Positions 22,979 to 36,097 are shown, numbered from the stretch's first letter. The stretch is DNA of 64,000 bases from Symsagittifera roscoffensis (GCF_963678635.1 NC_087062.1:65594647-65658646), one strand, 5' to 3'. The notes: a model not told the origin generated them from the sequence alone. Translations and numbers: made by a program.

Positions 22979-23512
22979 GTTCCGACTTTCGATACGAAAG
23001 TAACGGAATATTTCAGCTCGGGTGGGTTTTTTTTTTCTTCAGACAAATTTCGACTTTTTAACTAGCCATTTTTGATGGAATTTTTTTAATATCATTCGAA
23101 AGGTATTACTGTCCTGAGCTCAAATTTGAAAAGATATTTCACCTGTGATAAATTTTCGTAAAGTTACGGGGGCTTAAAGATTGCCAATTTGGCCAATTTG
23201 GGACAATTAACGCGCGATATATTTTGCGCTATTAACGCGTAAGCGTAGAGTTAATCCGTCTTAGAAATCGTTCCAAATTGGATAAAAGAAACTTATTTGC
23301 CATAATTGGTTGGTTAGAAGGAGCGAAATCTATCCTCCTGTACTTTATATGGCGTGTGGGGTGATGATTTTCATAAAAAATTTCAATTTTTAGAAAAAAT
23401 TTTTTCTCATTTTGTTTTATTTCATTGAATTTTTCTAATGTTATTACTGCTCATAAACCTTGAAAGGCAGTCGGAACATTCAGGGCTTCGCACTGATACG
23501 AGCAGTCTTGTT
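22979..23512 (-). mobile_element. Hairpin-ended dispersed element, copy E
   Basis: The best reverse copy. It begins GTTCCGACTTTCGATACGAA, where CTTTCG-ATA-CGAAAG is a hairpin. It runs through GGACAATTAACGCGCGATAT and AGTTAATCCGTCTTAGAAAT, and ends GCTTCGCACTGATACGAGCA then GTCTTG. Confidence 0.8.
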
Positions 23513-23559
23513 ACTTTTTGCAAATTAGTGTTGTTTTTAGTGCGTGGAGAATTTGAAAA

Positions 23560-24030
23560 CTATACGGTTGCGTAGAAAACTAGAGAGTTTTGTTTTCAAA
23601 AACGAAAACAAACAAAAAAATTTTAAATTTTAAAAAAAATATTCAAATTTCTTGCACAATTTTCAAAATGATTTTGGAAATTTTTTTTTTGCCAATTAAG
23701 CGCTAAATAAAATATCAACAATTATTTTACTTTATTGTGAAATCAAGTTTTTAACCTAAAAACTATAAAAGAGTGAATTTCCATAAAACGTATAGCGTTA
23801 CTCGATTGCTTAACCGTTCGAAATCAGACTTTGGTAGAAAATTTAAAACCAGTTTTTCTCAAAATGAAGACAATTTTTGAAAATTTTTCAACGTCGTTCG
23901 AATCACGACTGAAAGGGCTTTAAATTAATGTATCATTCGACCCATTCCGATGAACTTCTGTGGTACCTGATTTTGCTTAAGCTCATCCAATTACAAAGAC
24001 AAAGTTCCTCCCTATTTTCAATGGTCGGGA
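23560..24030 (+). repeat. Second dispersed family, partial copy
   Basis: Shares with 28800-29240 the words CGAATCACGACTGAAA, GCTTTAA and GTGG.ACCTGATTT, plus similar A/T blocks before them. There is no coding content. The ends are not defined. Confidence 0.4.
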
Positions 24031-26849
24031 CAATAAAACACAACGGACTTGCTGCAGATACAGTGAACCATGGTATGATGGGAAGGCTATCAGGTAACAT
24101 GAAATAAAAAACAAAATTGATCCCAAATAATTCATAACCAAGAAAGACACGCACTCATCAGAGCTGGTTGGGAAGACGCATAGACTTCCCAGACACAACA
24201 TTAGAAGGCGTATCACAAAAAAGTTTTCAATTTTATCATCAGAAACAAGAAATATTTAGCAAAAGATCACAAAAATTTCCAACGTTTTTTTATTCCGATA
24301 TGAAAAAGAACACCAAAAACTACTTCCGATATGAAAAAGAACATCAAATGTTATGGAAATAGAAGACTTTCAAAAAAGCTGTTATATCAAAAATTGTTAT
24401 ATCAGAACAAGGAGCTAATTAATAACATTTTCACCTAATAAGCTGACAAAAACCTTTGCAAAAAACGGTCGTACTATTCTTTGGTTTAAACTCGAGATTC
24501 TGATTTCTCCTTTTTCTCCTATTCTGAACGTCAGGAGATTCTCCTATTTTATACATCTTACGGCATTCTCAAAGTCATTTTTTTCATTTGACGTGTTTGC
24601 TCAAATTTGAGAGCGAAATTGAAAGTTGAGAGGGGAGCTGCAGAAATATAAAAATTTAAATTTCTTAATAAGGTCAAAATGTCCTGATTGATGCTAAAAC
24701 TCAATTGACTCTCTTAAGCTGTAACCAAAGACACCCAAATTTGGCACCCAAATTTGTTCACACAGTTATTGGAAGAGTGGGTGGGCAATTTGCAGTGGCC
24801 TTGAAATGGTAAGTTTTCCCCACTTCGATGTCACTGCACCACATATTGATTGACACCGAACGTAAAGATGTTAGCACGGTTTTTAGTGCCCTAGCTTTGA
24901 GCCAAAGGCAGTAGAAACTAATTGCCTTCTCACTGTCTGTAACGGTTCAAAAGACTGTTGTGAGCATGTTAAAACCTTTCCAGTGATTCATCAATTTCAT
25001 ATATAGCAACTATTGTAAGAACTTCCGGAAAATAAAATAAAAGCTTCAGAAGCCTGATTGATTATTGTAGTTTTTTACTCTGTCTCGAGCTCTAACTGGA
25101 TGAGCGAACCATAAATGGTGTCTACTTCTCGCTAGTTCGAACTGATCTCCAAAATACCGGATATCAATTATGCAAGAGGCTAGGATAATATCAAGTCAAT
25201 CATAGTGATGAATTGCCTAATATGTTACATGGTATGTGTCAGTCAAAGACAAGTGCGGAAGTTAATTATACAATCCAAAATTGATTTTTGAACACAATAA
25301 GATGAAAAACGGCAACGACAAGATATCTTGTACGTCTTCTTACCCTTTATCAAGAGGAAATGAAACGACCTAAGAGCTGTTAACCTATTTTAGCAGAACT
25401 GGCTGTTGTGTCGTTGAATTAGAAAGAACTTCATGCTTTTTTTGATTTTTTTTCGCTGGGCTGGGTAATGTTGGCTCTCCTTTTCCACACGACGAGCACG
25501 AACTAGCGGTGCCTCGAACAACTTTGCCTCCTCACCTCTGCATCCCTTCTAAAATCACTCTCTAATACTTCTGTATGTAAATGCCAAAGCCAAAATACGG
25601 TAAAAAAAAGATAAGTGAGAAGTTCAAACTAGGTGGGCTTCTGAAATTTCGGATCTGTCCTCACCAAAAATGAAAACAAAAGAAGAATGTTTTTTTTTTT
25701 CTAATAAGAGAAACACTATCTATTTTACGCAGCTGCAACGTTTTCCAAATTTGCAGCTGCTTCCTCTTCTCAAAGAAACTAACCCAAAGAAGAAGTATAG
25801 TGTTCATAAACTCGATAAAAACTAAGGGGTGCAAATTATATTATGGTTGGGGTTGAAAACAATTTTGGGAGGGGTGGGGGACTCAGACGAAAGTTAGAAG
25901 ATTTAGCTTGTTGTAATTGTTAAACACTGCCTTAACTGAAATACAATTTTCTTAAGTGTTTATTTAAAATCAAGGTACTTATTCCTAACTTCCTCTCTTT
26001 TTATAAGAATATTTTCTAACCAAAATTAAAAACAAATTTTTGCAAAACAAGATCGATATAATTTCCAAAACAAGATCAGAAATATTATCAATCGGATCAA
26101 AACACAAGGCAGTGACACGGTTTTAGAAATTCTCTCCTAAGACGCTGGCAGGAACTATGAGGGTTTTTCACCTAAGTTAATAATCATCAATCTATCAATC
26201 AAGGCTCGGACTGCAGTCAGACAATCAGTTAGACAGGTAATAAAACTGAATTAAAAACCTACGTATAAAGTTGTAAAAAATGTTTACATGAAAGGGTTTA
26301 TTGACCAAATCTATGATACAAACGAGATGAGACTTATGGCATCAATAGAATACTGAGAAAGACAAGGGACGCTAGAAGAAAGCATTTGTTGCAGCAGAAG
26401 CCGAGAAAACTGTCTCAAGTTTTCGTTTTCATTTTAGTCGACCCTACCTGGATCAGGATGAAACAACTTTTAAAATAAAACAATGATGTTAGGAAATCTG
26501 GGGGGACTCTGTCAATTATTTTAAATCACAAAGAGAGTAGGAAACAAATAGCTAGTTCAGCTACCGTGAATTTTTTAAATTTCTCAAAGTTGAACCGTAA
26601 AAATTTAAAACTCTGTTGCTTTATAAAAAAGTGCTCAGGAAAGTGCTATATTCCAAAGTGCTCTGGAAATCTATCAAAAAGTTTCTAACTTCTCTAAAAA
26701 AGCAAAAAAGAGCTTCCTTGTAAAAATTAAGAGTAACAAGATTCACTTACCATCCATATAAGCATAATTGTCGATGTGCTTGTGTTTTTTTTGTCGCCAC
26801 GATTCTCATTTTTCCTCAACTCAATATAAATTTAGATTAAATCTGAACA
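24031..26849. other. AT-rich intergenic DNA, no gene seen
   Basis: Several kb without a coherent frame longer than chance, RNA gene or transposon end. Two overlapping hydrophobic frames on the minus strand near 23930-24220 have no splice or start context and look accidental. Confidence 0.5.
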
Positions 26850-26853
26850 AATT

Positions 26854-26941
<88 letters not shown>
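26850..26941 (+). repeat. (TA)n(CA)n(TA)n compound microsatellite
   Basis: About 9 TA units, then about 14 CA units, then about 20 TA units, uninterrupted. Open frames through it are composition artefacts. Confidence 0.95.
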
Positions 26942-26944
<3 letters not shown>

Positions 26945-27299
26945 AACAAAATGAAAGTTTTTCAAAAAAAAAACCAAAGTGTTTTTCATGCCTACCAGAA
27001 AAGAGTTAACAAAACCAGTGAAGAAAAAGAATATAAAATCATTCAAAAAACATCGTAGATATGTTTCAATCTACTATCTATGATATCTATGGCTATTCAC
27101 GGTGAATTACAAATGAGAAAACAATTAGGCTCTAAGTCAAGTTCATTCTAAGTTAAAAATACAGCTAGCTTTTTCTTTGAGGTTCTCAGCCTTTGAAATT
27201 ACATTCAATTACTTAGCTGAAAATTTAGTACCTCAGGTAGGAGAGTTTCAGCTATAAGTTTCTAAGTCTTATGACTTGCCCACATCCAGTTTCAAGCGT
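26942..27299. other. AT-rich DNA, no gene seen
   Basis: Nothing recognisable. Confidence 0.45.
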
Positions 27300-28045
27300 T
27301 AACAATCGATTATAATACAATTTTAGTTCATGTTGTACAAAAATTCAGAAAGAATTGATTTTAATCAATTAATAATCCGTTATAACCTCTCTTTTTGAAA
27401 TCAAATATAATCATTTTAATACATTATAATCAATTATAATCAATTATTTTTATTCGAACTTCTAATTCATTTCTTTTGCAGAAAAACTCTCCATCTGCTC
27501 GAATACAATTGTTTATAATCCCTTTTGTTTGACCCTTTTGTCTTCCACCTGAATTGCTTATATTTTATGCTTTTCGTAGACGTTGGTTTAAGTAAAAAAT
27601 GGGAACATTGATTTAACAGTTTTCAAATCAATTCAAATTTATAACGTTTTTTAAACATTTAATTTTGATTATACTTGTTTCATGATGCACATTTAAAGTT
27701 TTTTTGACCACCAAAATATCAGCACACTGCTTTAGTTTCATGATTTACATAGAAGAGTTATATTTCACCTACCGCGGGATTCTTTCAACTAAAATCAAGG
27801 GATCTCTATGAAGCTTTTGTTTTGTGGTAAAATTTTGTGTTCAGATAAATCAAAGAGTGACAAGACACTTTTAGAGATTTTTGACAGAAAAAATGATAGA
27901 TCATAATAGTTTATAAAAAATTAAAAAAGGTTATAAGAGACAATAAAAAATGTCCTAAAAATAATAATCAATTTAATTTATAATTATAATTTTGATAAAA
28001 GTACAACTATAATCGTAATAAAATCGATTATTTTCTCTTTCTACT
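27300..28045. repeat. AT-palindrome tract (AATCGATTATAAT family), first block
   Basis: Many variants of AATCAATTATAATCGATTAT. It closes with ATTATTTTCTCTTTCTACTG then AGTGC, a phrase repeated with little change at 32628 after another such tract, which suggests a shared element boundary. Confidence 0.6.
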
Positions 28046-28662
28046 GAGTGCTAGCTCACTTGAAGCCCACAAGGTAAAAATTCAGAAAAAAATTGATTTC
28101 CTAACGCTAATAGTCATGATTCAGGCATCAGATGTCAAAAAACAGGTGTTGCTTTTTGTTTTTGCTAAATATTTCTTGTTTTTTTTTTGGTTTCTCAGCA
28201 GGAAGGTTTTTCCTAATTTTAGGTTAGATTTTCACCTTTCAAGTTTCATGTTTAAAATCTGAAGTGTTTCAATTATTTTTTCTTCCAATTTTCTTTTCAA
28301 AAAGTTTTTGACAAATGAAATTTTCCTTAAAGAACTCCTATCAGAGTTTACGATTTCCATTTTCAAAGTAAGAAAAATCCAATTTGTTTTGCTGAAAATT
28401 TTTCATATCCTACTAACAAACGGTAGCCTATGAACTCTTTTCAATTTTAGGTAAAACTTTAATGCTGCTGCATTAAAGCTGAAGCTCTGAGTAGGAAATA
28501 AATTCACAAACTAAAAAATTTTTGATCAATAACACTCAGAAAATCATGTTAGTTTTTTTAAAGACCCCGACGAAATTTTGTCTTTTTTTTGCAGCAATAA
28601 CATAAAATCTAAAAAAATTACTTAAATACTAAATTACTTAAATAACAAGGATAACCGGTTTC
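28046..28662. other. AT-rich DNA, no gene seen
   Basis: Nothing recognisable. Confidence 0.45.
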
Positions 28663-29240
28663 GGTGCATGTAGCTTAGAATGTTCCGACCATCACCTTGA
28701 AAAATCCAACAATTTGTTTTTCTTCAAATAAGGGTCATTTTTAGGCATAGTGTGATAAAAAATATCTTAAGGAAAAATTAGATCTTAGGCATTTGTGACA
28801 ACCTTAATAATTGTGCAAATTGAAAACAATTTTTTCGTAGAAAAATGACTAGAGACAAAAAAATTTTTTTTTAAATTTGTTCCAACTTTTCATGTAGTTT
28901 TTTAAATATTTTGATTCCAAAAAGCGCTAAAATACTAAATAAAACTATTTTTCGTTGAGCAAACTTAGTTTTTACGGCTTATTTTTAGCAATTGTATGCT
29001 TTTAAGCCATTAAAATAAGCTATTCGAAATTTATTCGCACGAACTAAGACGAAAAACCAAAAATTTCAAACCTTTTTTTCTCGACACCGTTTTAAAATGT
29101 CGAATCACGACTGAAAAAGCTTTAATTTGATATATTACTCAACTCTCTCCGATGGTTATTTATGGTGGCTGATTTATGTGGAAAACAAAAAAAAACACTA
29201 AATTACACCTGGGTCTCATTTTCCAAATGGTCAGAACAAA
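28663..29240 (+). repeat. Second dispersed family, longest copy
   Basis: Begins CATGTAGCTTAGAATGTTCC. Its middle (TTTTTAGGCATAGTGTGAT) matches 43470-43800, and its end (CGAATCACGACTGAAA) matches 23560-24030. It is non-coding. Ends and type are unknown. Confidence 0.4.
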
Positions 29241-29605
29241 AACAAATTTTTTGAAAGCTAATTCTGCAGGGTAAAAAATTAAAACAAAAATTCTCTTTTG
29301 TTCGATGCTCAATTCAAAATCCAGTCGCAGCTTTGATCCTCAACTGCAAATCCTTTTGGTAACAACCTGAGAAACAAGCAAATAAGTATTACGAACGTTT
29401 AAATCCTACGATACGCATGAAACATATGGGACCAGCAGCCAGATTTGTTGAAAATCACATAGAAATTGACAGAACAAAAGACTCACTTGAAGAATTAACC
29501 AACTTTTTGCATGATCATCAACCCAATGCCACTTGTAATTAAACTCAGTCACAAAATAATTAAACAACCCGATCTCTTAGTCCGTTTTTTCGTACATTAG
29601 GATAC
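29241..29605. other. AT-rich DNA, no gene seen
   Basis: Nothing recognisable. Confidence 0.45.
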
Positions 29606-30041
29606 CCGGGCGGATTTAGGGGGGGGGGGGGGAGGGAGTCGGATCTCCCTCAGGGATTCGATCCCCTGGCATCCAAAGGGTTCCCCCTCTATTATTTTTT
29701 AAGAAATCCATTTTTGGCCGACCGACCCTAAAATTTTTCTAAGGCGCCTTCGGCGCCAATACATACTAACTTTGAGGGGGGGGGGGGGGGGTTGCGCGCC
29801 AAAAAAACGCGATTTTTTTGTCAAAATTTTACAAAAAGTGCCCAAAAACGGCTTTTTTGACCTGTTTTTTCAAAAGATCGTCTGCGGCGCAGAAAATTTG
29901 GCCAAAACAGCGTCTTTTTAGTGCTTTAGGAGAGCTCGGAAAGTCAATTTGATCGACCTAAAAAAAACTGCTCGTCAAAATTTTCGACAATTTTTTGAAA
30001 ATCCACCCCCCCGTCGAGAAAATCCTAGATCTGCCACTAGA
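29606..30041. mobile_element. Short element with inverted ends and G/C tracts
   Basis: The left end is GGGCGGATTTAGG followed by 14 G. The right end is the inverse-like CCCCCCCGTCGAGAAAATCC followed by TAGATCTGCC. The inner inverted words GGCGGATTTAGG and GGCAGATCTAGG pair with two mismatches. Inside are a 16-G tract (29776-29791), the hairpin GGCGCCTTCGGCGCC and GCGCGCCAAAAAAACGCGA. It has the size and form of a non-autonomous DNA element. The target duplication is not clear. Confidence 0.6.
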
Positions 30042-32650
30042 TATACTGCAAGTTTTTGCTTTAACCACCAATTTCATGAGATTTGTCTCAGTCAATAACG
30101 ATAGTAGAAGGGCTAATTCAAAAAAGAAGATAGCACATCTCACTCAAAGTAGTTACTAGGAGAGTTCAACGATGGGTCATATATCCTTGAGGGGTCTCAA
30201 TCTCGATGCCACTCAGCCGTTTGTCACTAAAAGGAGCAAAATAACCGAAGTTGTTTGAATTAAAAGTGCTACTGTGAAAAAAACCATTGTCATAAAATTA
30301 GAAACCGTAGTAAAGCTTATTCGGATAAAATATAAAGTCAATATACTAGTCACAACAAAAAAACATGAATTTAATAGCTTTCTTACTGCTCCAAATAAAA
30401 ACGAGAAACATAATCGATAAATTTTATTGATAATAATTGTGATTCTAAAGTTGATTATACAGAACAGACAGCAAAAATCAAAGCGTGGGTTCCGGTCATC
30501 TAAATTCAATATAAGATAGGCCCAGAAAAAAAAATCAATTATAATTGATTTTCGTGGTCTAAAAAAATTGTCAGTATAATCGATTTCCATGTTACTGTCA
30601 AAAATTGAGAAGCAATCAAAGTAGTTTTTAAACTGATACCCAAAACAACTAAGCAACTGTTTTCGCGGAACTCGGAGTTACCAACGCCTGTCAATTTTGA
30701 GATTTTTTTCCGAAAAAATCTTATAACCAAATTTACTCGGTGTAGGTAGCGATGCAAAACGGTATAGCTCGGAAAAAATTCTAGTCCGGCTAGTCAGTAA
30801 AAATGGAATATGTTATCACAAAAAAAACGTGATGTAAACTTTCTAGCGTAGATAGTTCGTTGCCCCCAGTAGAGTAGAATTCAAATCTAGTAATTTTACA
30901 AAGTCTTGTTTGTTCGAAAACCAACCGCTCACCATAATCGCTGTCCCCACCATTTCAGCTGTATAAAAATTTACGAGCAGTTGAAATAGGTTCCAAAAAA
31001 TTCCGAATCGGCTAGATGTCCGCCCGTTACCCTGAAATTGTTGACTCAACTCAACTCAACTCAACCCATCTAATTAAAATTTGTTTTGCTCAACATAAAC
31101 TTTGTCGTTTTGATTTTTTTCTGAGGTCACACAGTTTCAAAATTTTAGTTTTGGAAAAATTATTAAAAATGGCGAAATGTTTTTTTCTAAACGGTTTACA
31201 AAAACTGAAAATTTGGAAGGTAAAAGCTAGAAGGTACGCACAACATTGGTATAACAACATGAGAGGTATAATGGATTTTATTCAATTAGGAATGGATTAT
31301 TTTTGAGCAAAATTAAAATTAAACAAAATTGAAAAAAAAAAATCGATAACAATTGATTAAAAATAGATTTTGTTGCCTCGAAAAATTATAATAATACTCC
31401 ATGTAAATTATTTAAAATAATTTTTTTTCCTTGTGTAGACACTGATAATGAAACTCAGTTATAATCGATTTTTATTGATGAACTCGGGGCGTGAATGCGG
31501 GGTGTGAATGCGGGGCGTGAATGCGGGGCATGAATGCGGGGCGAGATTTTTCTTTTACAGGCATATAAATCTACAGTTTTTACAACACCTAGTTTGCAAG
31601 ATACAACTCTAACTATTCGATATCTTGAGCAATCTGAGCTATGAATGCTAAGCACATTTAAGTATTTTTCAAATTTGTTTCTATTGATCAAAACATAACT
31701 GTAGCACCAAGATCAATACAAAAGGAGTCTTTTCCTTCAACAAAAGAATTCAATAACATTAAAATGAATACACTTAAAACAAAAAAGGATTTTGCTGCAA
31801 TCGTTAGTCAAAAAACTTGAAAATTTTTTTGAATTTGATTTAAATTGCTAAAAAAAGATAGCAAAGAGATAAAAAATATGATACCTACACAATAGAATAT
31901 GAAAAATGCCAAAAAATTGCGGATTTTTGAACTCATTTCTCAATAAAACAAACAAAGTCATACCGAAACTCGGTAAAAAAGAGAAATTATTCGATGATAT
32001 TTTACTTATAATTGTACTTACATCAAAGTTATAATTAATTATAAGCGCCATTTTTAGATTTATTATCAACTATAATTCTAACTTTTTTCAGGACGTTATA
32101 ATAAGATATAAGCAATTATAATTGATTATAAATTTTCCGAAAATCTCTCAAAATCTCTTATGATCTCTTATAATAGATTCTTTTAAATAAACTATTCTTT
32201 TTTAAAAAATATTGTCTTATAATATAAACTCTTTTTCTACCAAAATAATTTCTCACAAAAAAATCAATTATAATGGATTATAACTTAGCTATTAAATTTA
32301 CGCTATATTTAAATTTAAGCTATATAAAAATTACAGTTTCTTTTAGTTCGGTAATCAACTGAAAAGCGCACAAAACAAAACAAAAATAAAACAAAATGAA
32401 GCGATGACGTTTGTTTAATGACAGAATATAATCCATTATAATGGATTCTACTTCAATAAAATTTGAGAAAACAAATTTCAAAATATAATCGATTAAAAGT
32501 GATTAAAATCGATTATAATGATTTTCATTCTTTCGAAAAATAGTAACATTTTAATCAATTTGAATCGATTATAATATATCGTTTTTGAAACTTATGGAGA
32601 CTGACAATAAAAAACCTTTATAACCTATTATTTTCTCTTTTTATTGAGTG
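30042..32650. repeat. AT-palindrome tract (AATCGATTATAAT family), second block
   Basis: Words such as ATTATAATCGATTATAA and ATAATGGATTATAACTT recur near 30420-30600, 31340-31480 and densely at 32000-32600, with ordinary AT-rich DNA between. It ends in TATTTTCTCTTTTTATTGAG then TGC, like the end of the first block at 28045. No gene is seen. Confidence 0.55.
31488..31543 (+). repeat. 13-bp GC-rich minisatellite
   Basis: Four to five units of GGGCGTGAATGCG, with single changes GGGTGTG and GGGCATG, inside otherwise very AT-rich DNA. Confidence 0.85.
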
Positions 32651-35600
32651 CGGGCAGAAATTAATATGACCTGGAAACATTTTCTTCCTCCAGTTTCATC
32701 ACTGTGGTAGTTTTGTTTCATTAAAAATTGGACTTTTTAGGACACATTAAGGCCAAAAATAAAAAAAATTGCAAAGAAGCAACAAACCAAGGATAACAAA
32801 ACTGCAAGTGAGCTCAAGAAAACGCCTTTTAGTAATCACATTTTTCCTCAAATGACGGAAGCCACAACAGGTTGTGGGATAGAGAAAAAAAGACTACAGT
32901 GAGCATTCTACAACAAGGAGGAACAAGAGCAAACTCTTCATTTAGCAACACATGTGCAACCACATATGAGCAAATCTACAACTCCAAAAACAATGAGCTA
33001 CACAAAAGATCATGGCAACTGTAGGTCAAGTGACCATCAGAACCCTAGAAAACTTCACTGCCTCGACAAAAAAAAAGCCATTGTGGAACCAAAATTTTTC
33101 AAACAGTATATATCTGCAAATCAGAACTCTTATTTTTCATATACTTTTCTGACATCTGCGTAAAGCTTGTGGTGAACAACCACCTTTCTAATAAGGTGGT
33201 TGCAAAAGAAAAAAAAGACACAAAATGGGTACTGTCCTAACTACTCTTTTAAGAGGAGGGACTGCTCAATTCCTATAATATTATTTCATCAACATAGGAA
33301 TATGAGTTCAGATAAAAAACGGTAAGATTAGGAGCATTTTGCGACTGATTTATTTTCACCAAGTCTTTAAATTTTAAATTAATTTTTTCCATTTTCTAAA
33401 CTGTGTTCGGTTTCAATTACTTTTTTATGGTCGTGTTCGTGTTCCCTGGAATAAAGAAAACAAATTTTTGGTACTTAAATTGAATATTAAAATAAATATA
33501 TTTGTCACTGGTTACTCAGTAAGGTAAAAAAGTTAGGCTACAAATAATTTTGGAGGCTTCCAAAAGACCGTAAAGAGTTTTCTAACCCTTAAAGATCTTA
33601 GATCTTATCATATAATAAAAATGTTATAAAAATAGTGGAAGTTTACGAAACAGTTTTTCAATCATTTTAATTTTCTTTTTTGGTTATGGGAATGGATATT
33701 GGTATGGGCATGAAAATAAAAAAACTACTGACGCAATAAGTGTCACCTTAATTTTTATCACATATCATTGTCGATTCACCTTCTGATTAATTTTCGAGTT
33801 ATGAAAGCACTTGAATTATTATATTGAGTTATAGGGAAAGATGAGATACTTTTTGCGTTTATTTTAAACTTTTAATTATTAGGAAATTAAAATAAATGGG
33901 AAAATTATCTCATCTTTCCATATAGGTCAGTATTTTAATTCATGTGCTTTCATAACTCAAAACTTAATCATAAGGCGTGAGTCTACGATGATCCGTGGAA
34001 TTCAAAAGTTAAAACGAGGTTCCAATTCAGCACTGGCTTATCTTGTTCATTATTCTGTGTACCTATGGCATCTAGGGAAGATTCGCCATTCCTATGGAGA
34101 ACCAATTCAAACATTAAGCATATACGAAGTAATGACTTGAAGCGGCGAACTTCGCCCATTTTACAAGTGGAGGAGGGGTGTTTAGCAGGATTCCCCATTT
34201 TGGGTCGCCATGTTATTTTGACCTTGAGATTGAATGTTTCAAAGCCCGCATAAACTCATTATAACTTTGTGGCAATGCGTAGAAATTTTCTCTTTCCTCC
34301 AGCTTAAGGCTACAATAAACAATTTATGTGATCATACCAAAAGTTTCAGGCTTCATTAATTTATATGGCTTCAGTATTTTTTCAGAGATTCCGCCTAACA
34401 TACTAATAAACAATTGAATCAGGGTACGTTATTTTTTCAAAGGTACGCAACTCAAATAGCTGAGAATTAAAACTATGCGGGAGACTCGAGTTGAAATTTT
34501 TTAAAGATGGTTTAACAATTGGCTGCCTTCTTTTGAAGAGTTTCTAATTTCTTCGTTAACCAAAGAAGTTTCCAAATTTAGATATTGTGATTTAGGAGTT
34601 TTCAGTTCTAAGAAAATAATAAGGCGTAGGTCCGAACTTAAAAAAATTGCTTCGCCGCAAATTACTAATAAAGAACTCATGATGCGACACTCTGTGCTTG
34701 ATGCAGAAGATGACTGGAAATATTTCAAAATTCAAATCGAAGGTTCTGAAAACGCAAAAAAAAAATCTTCAAAGCGCGATGCTTGAAATAAATTTTTTTA
34801 ATGAAAACTAATATCATTTCCCGGCCCCTCCCCCTCCCATTAGCATCAACTTTATTGGTGTAACTAGGGGTCTTACAAGTTAAAATATTTAGATCAAAAA
34901 TTCTTGTCATTGCCTTATTATTCCGCATGCCAAATTTTTGTAAACTCAACTAATCTGAACAAAAATGATTTGTAAAAAAATTTGCAGGTGGGAGAAAAAA
35001 AGGCCAGCTCCCCGGTGAATGCATCCATTGTGCTTCGGGCCTTGCGGAATACCTGGATGTCAATGATGGATAAAAATTCTGAATAGTGTATGGAATGATA
35101 TCGAAATCCAGCAGTTATCATTGAAAACTCCATGATGAAAGTGTTGACTTTTGACTAGCTGCGGTCTTTCACTTGTTTTGAATTTTTTATTGGTCCATAA
35201 AATTTCGTTTTTGCTTACTTTACTAGCCAGTTTTGTGTCTCTGATCAATGGTAACGCAGTCCGACCATGCCAAGGGCATCATTTATCTCTATCATCATAC
35301 CCAAACATCATGTATACTACCTAAGTTTAACAAATTGGCTGCATACGTTCCAAACGTTATAAATTGTTTCAAGTAGCAAAGTTTTTTTTCGAGCAACTTT
35401 CAATAGTATTATGGATGTTTGTGTTTGTGGAAGTGGGGGACTGCTAACTTATATTTTATGGTTAAAACTTTCGAAGAGTTTCCGGATTTTTTGCCCGGTT
35501 TTGGTTTTATTCAACTAGGCATTTTTTATTGATCTTATAGGCCGTCAAAAAACGTAAGTTTGTTTTCTATATTTAATCATATTTCGGATAGAGATAGGAG

Positions 35601-35654
35601 TTAAAACTTTATAGCTACTTTGTTCAACAAACGTTATGTTTAGCTCGGAAATCA
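32651..35654. other. Intergenic DNA, no supportable gene
   Basis: Composition is a little less AT-biased at 33980-34260 and 34900-35250, where several overlapping short frames occur on the minus strand. None has a motif, signal sequence, or splice signals that join them, so I do not call a gene. Confidence 0.45.
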
Positions 35655-36097
35655 TTCCGAATTGGAACAAAAAAAAATTCTTTCTGAAATTTGAAGTTTT
35701 TTTTGATAAAATTCATCCCTCCAAACGCCATATAAACAAAAGTATAGATTTCGCTCCTTGTAACAAATCAATTATAGCAAATAAGCTTCTTTCAACTAAT
35801 TTGGAACGATTTTTAAACGGATTAAATCTCCGCTTACGCATCAATAGCGCGAACTATATCGCGCGTTAATTGTCCCAAATTGGCCAAACTGGCAATCTTT
35901 AAACCCCCATTACTTTACAAAAAATAATCACAGGTGAAATACTTTTTCAAATTTAAGCTCAAGACAACAATACCTTTTGACTGATATAAAAAAATTCCGT
36001 CAAAAATGACCTGTTACAAAGTCGAAATTTGTCTGAAGAAAAAAAAATCCACTCCGAGCACAAATATTCCGTTACTTTCGTATCGAAAGTCGGAACA
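35655..36097 (+). mobile_element. Hairpin-ended dispersed element, copy F (left end missing)
   Basis: The right end is perfect: CCACTCCGAGCACAAATATT, then a CTTTCG-TAT-CGAAAG hairpin at 36075-36089, then TCGGAACAATA. The body has GCTCCTTGTAACAAATCAAT and TATCGCGCGTTAATTGTCCC. The left hairpin end is absent. Confidence 0.75.

Noticed and set aside
26768-27058. Frames through the TA/CA microsatellite on both strands
   Set aside because: Ile/Tyr and Thr/His runs are simple-sequence artefacts.
30213-30656. 147-codon hydrophobic minus-strand frame
   Set aside because: Lies in AT-palindrome repeat DNA. Phe/Ile/Leu richness reflects A/T composition and not a membrane protein.
33983-35248. Overlapping short frames on both strands at 34-35.2 kb
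   Set aside because: Some look protein-like, but they do not join by splice sites and carry no motif.
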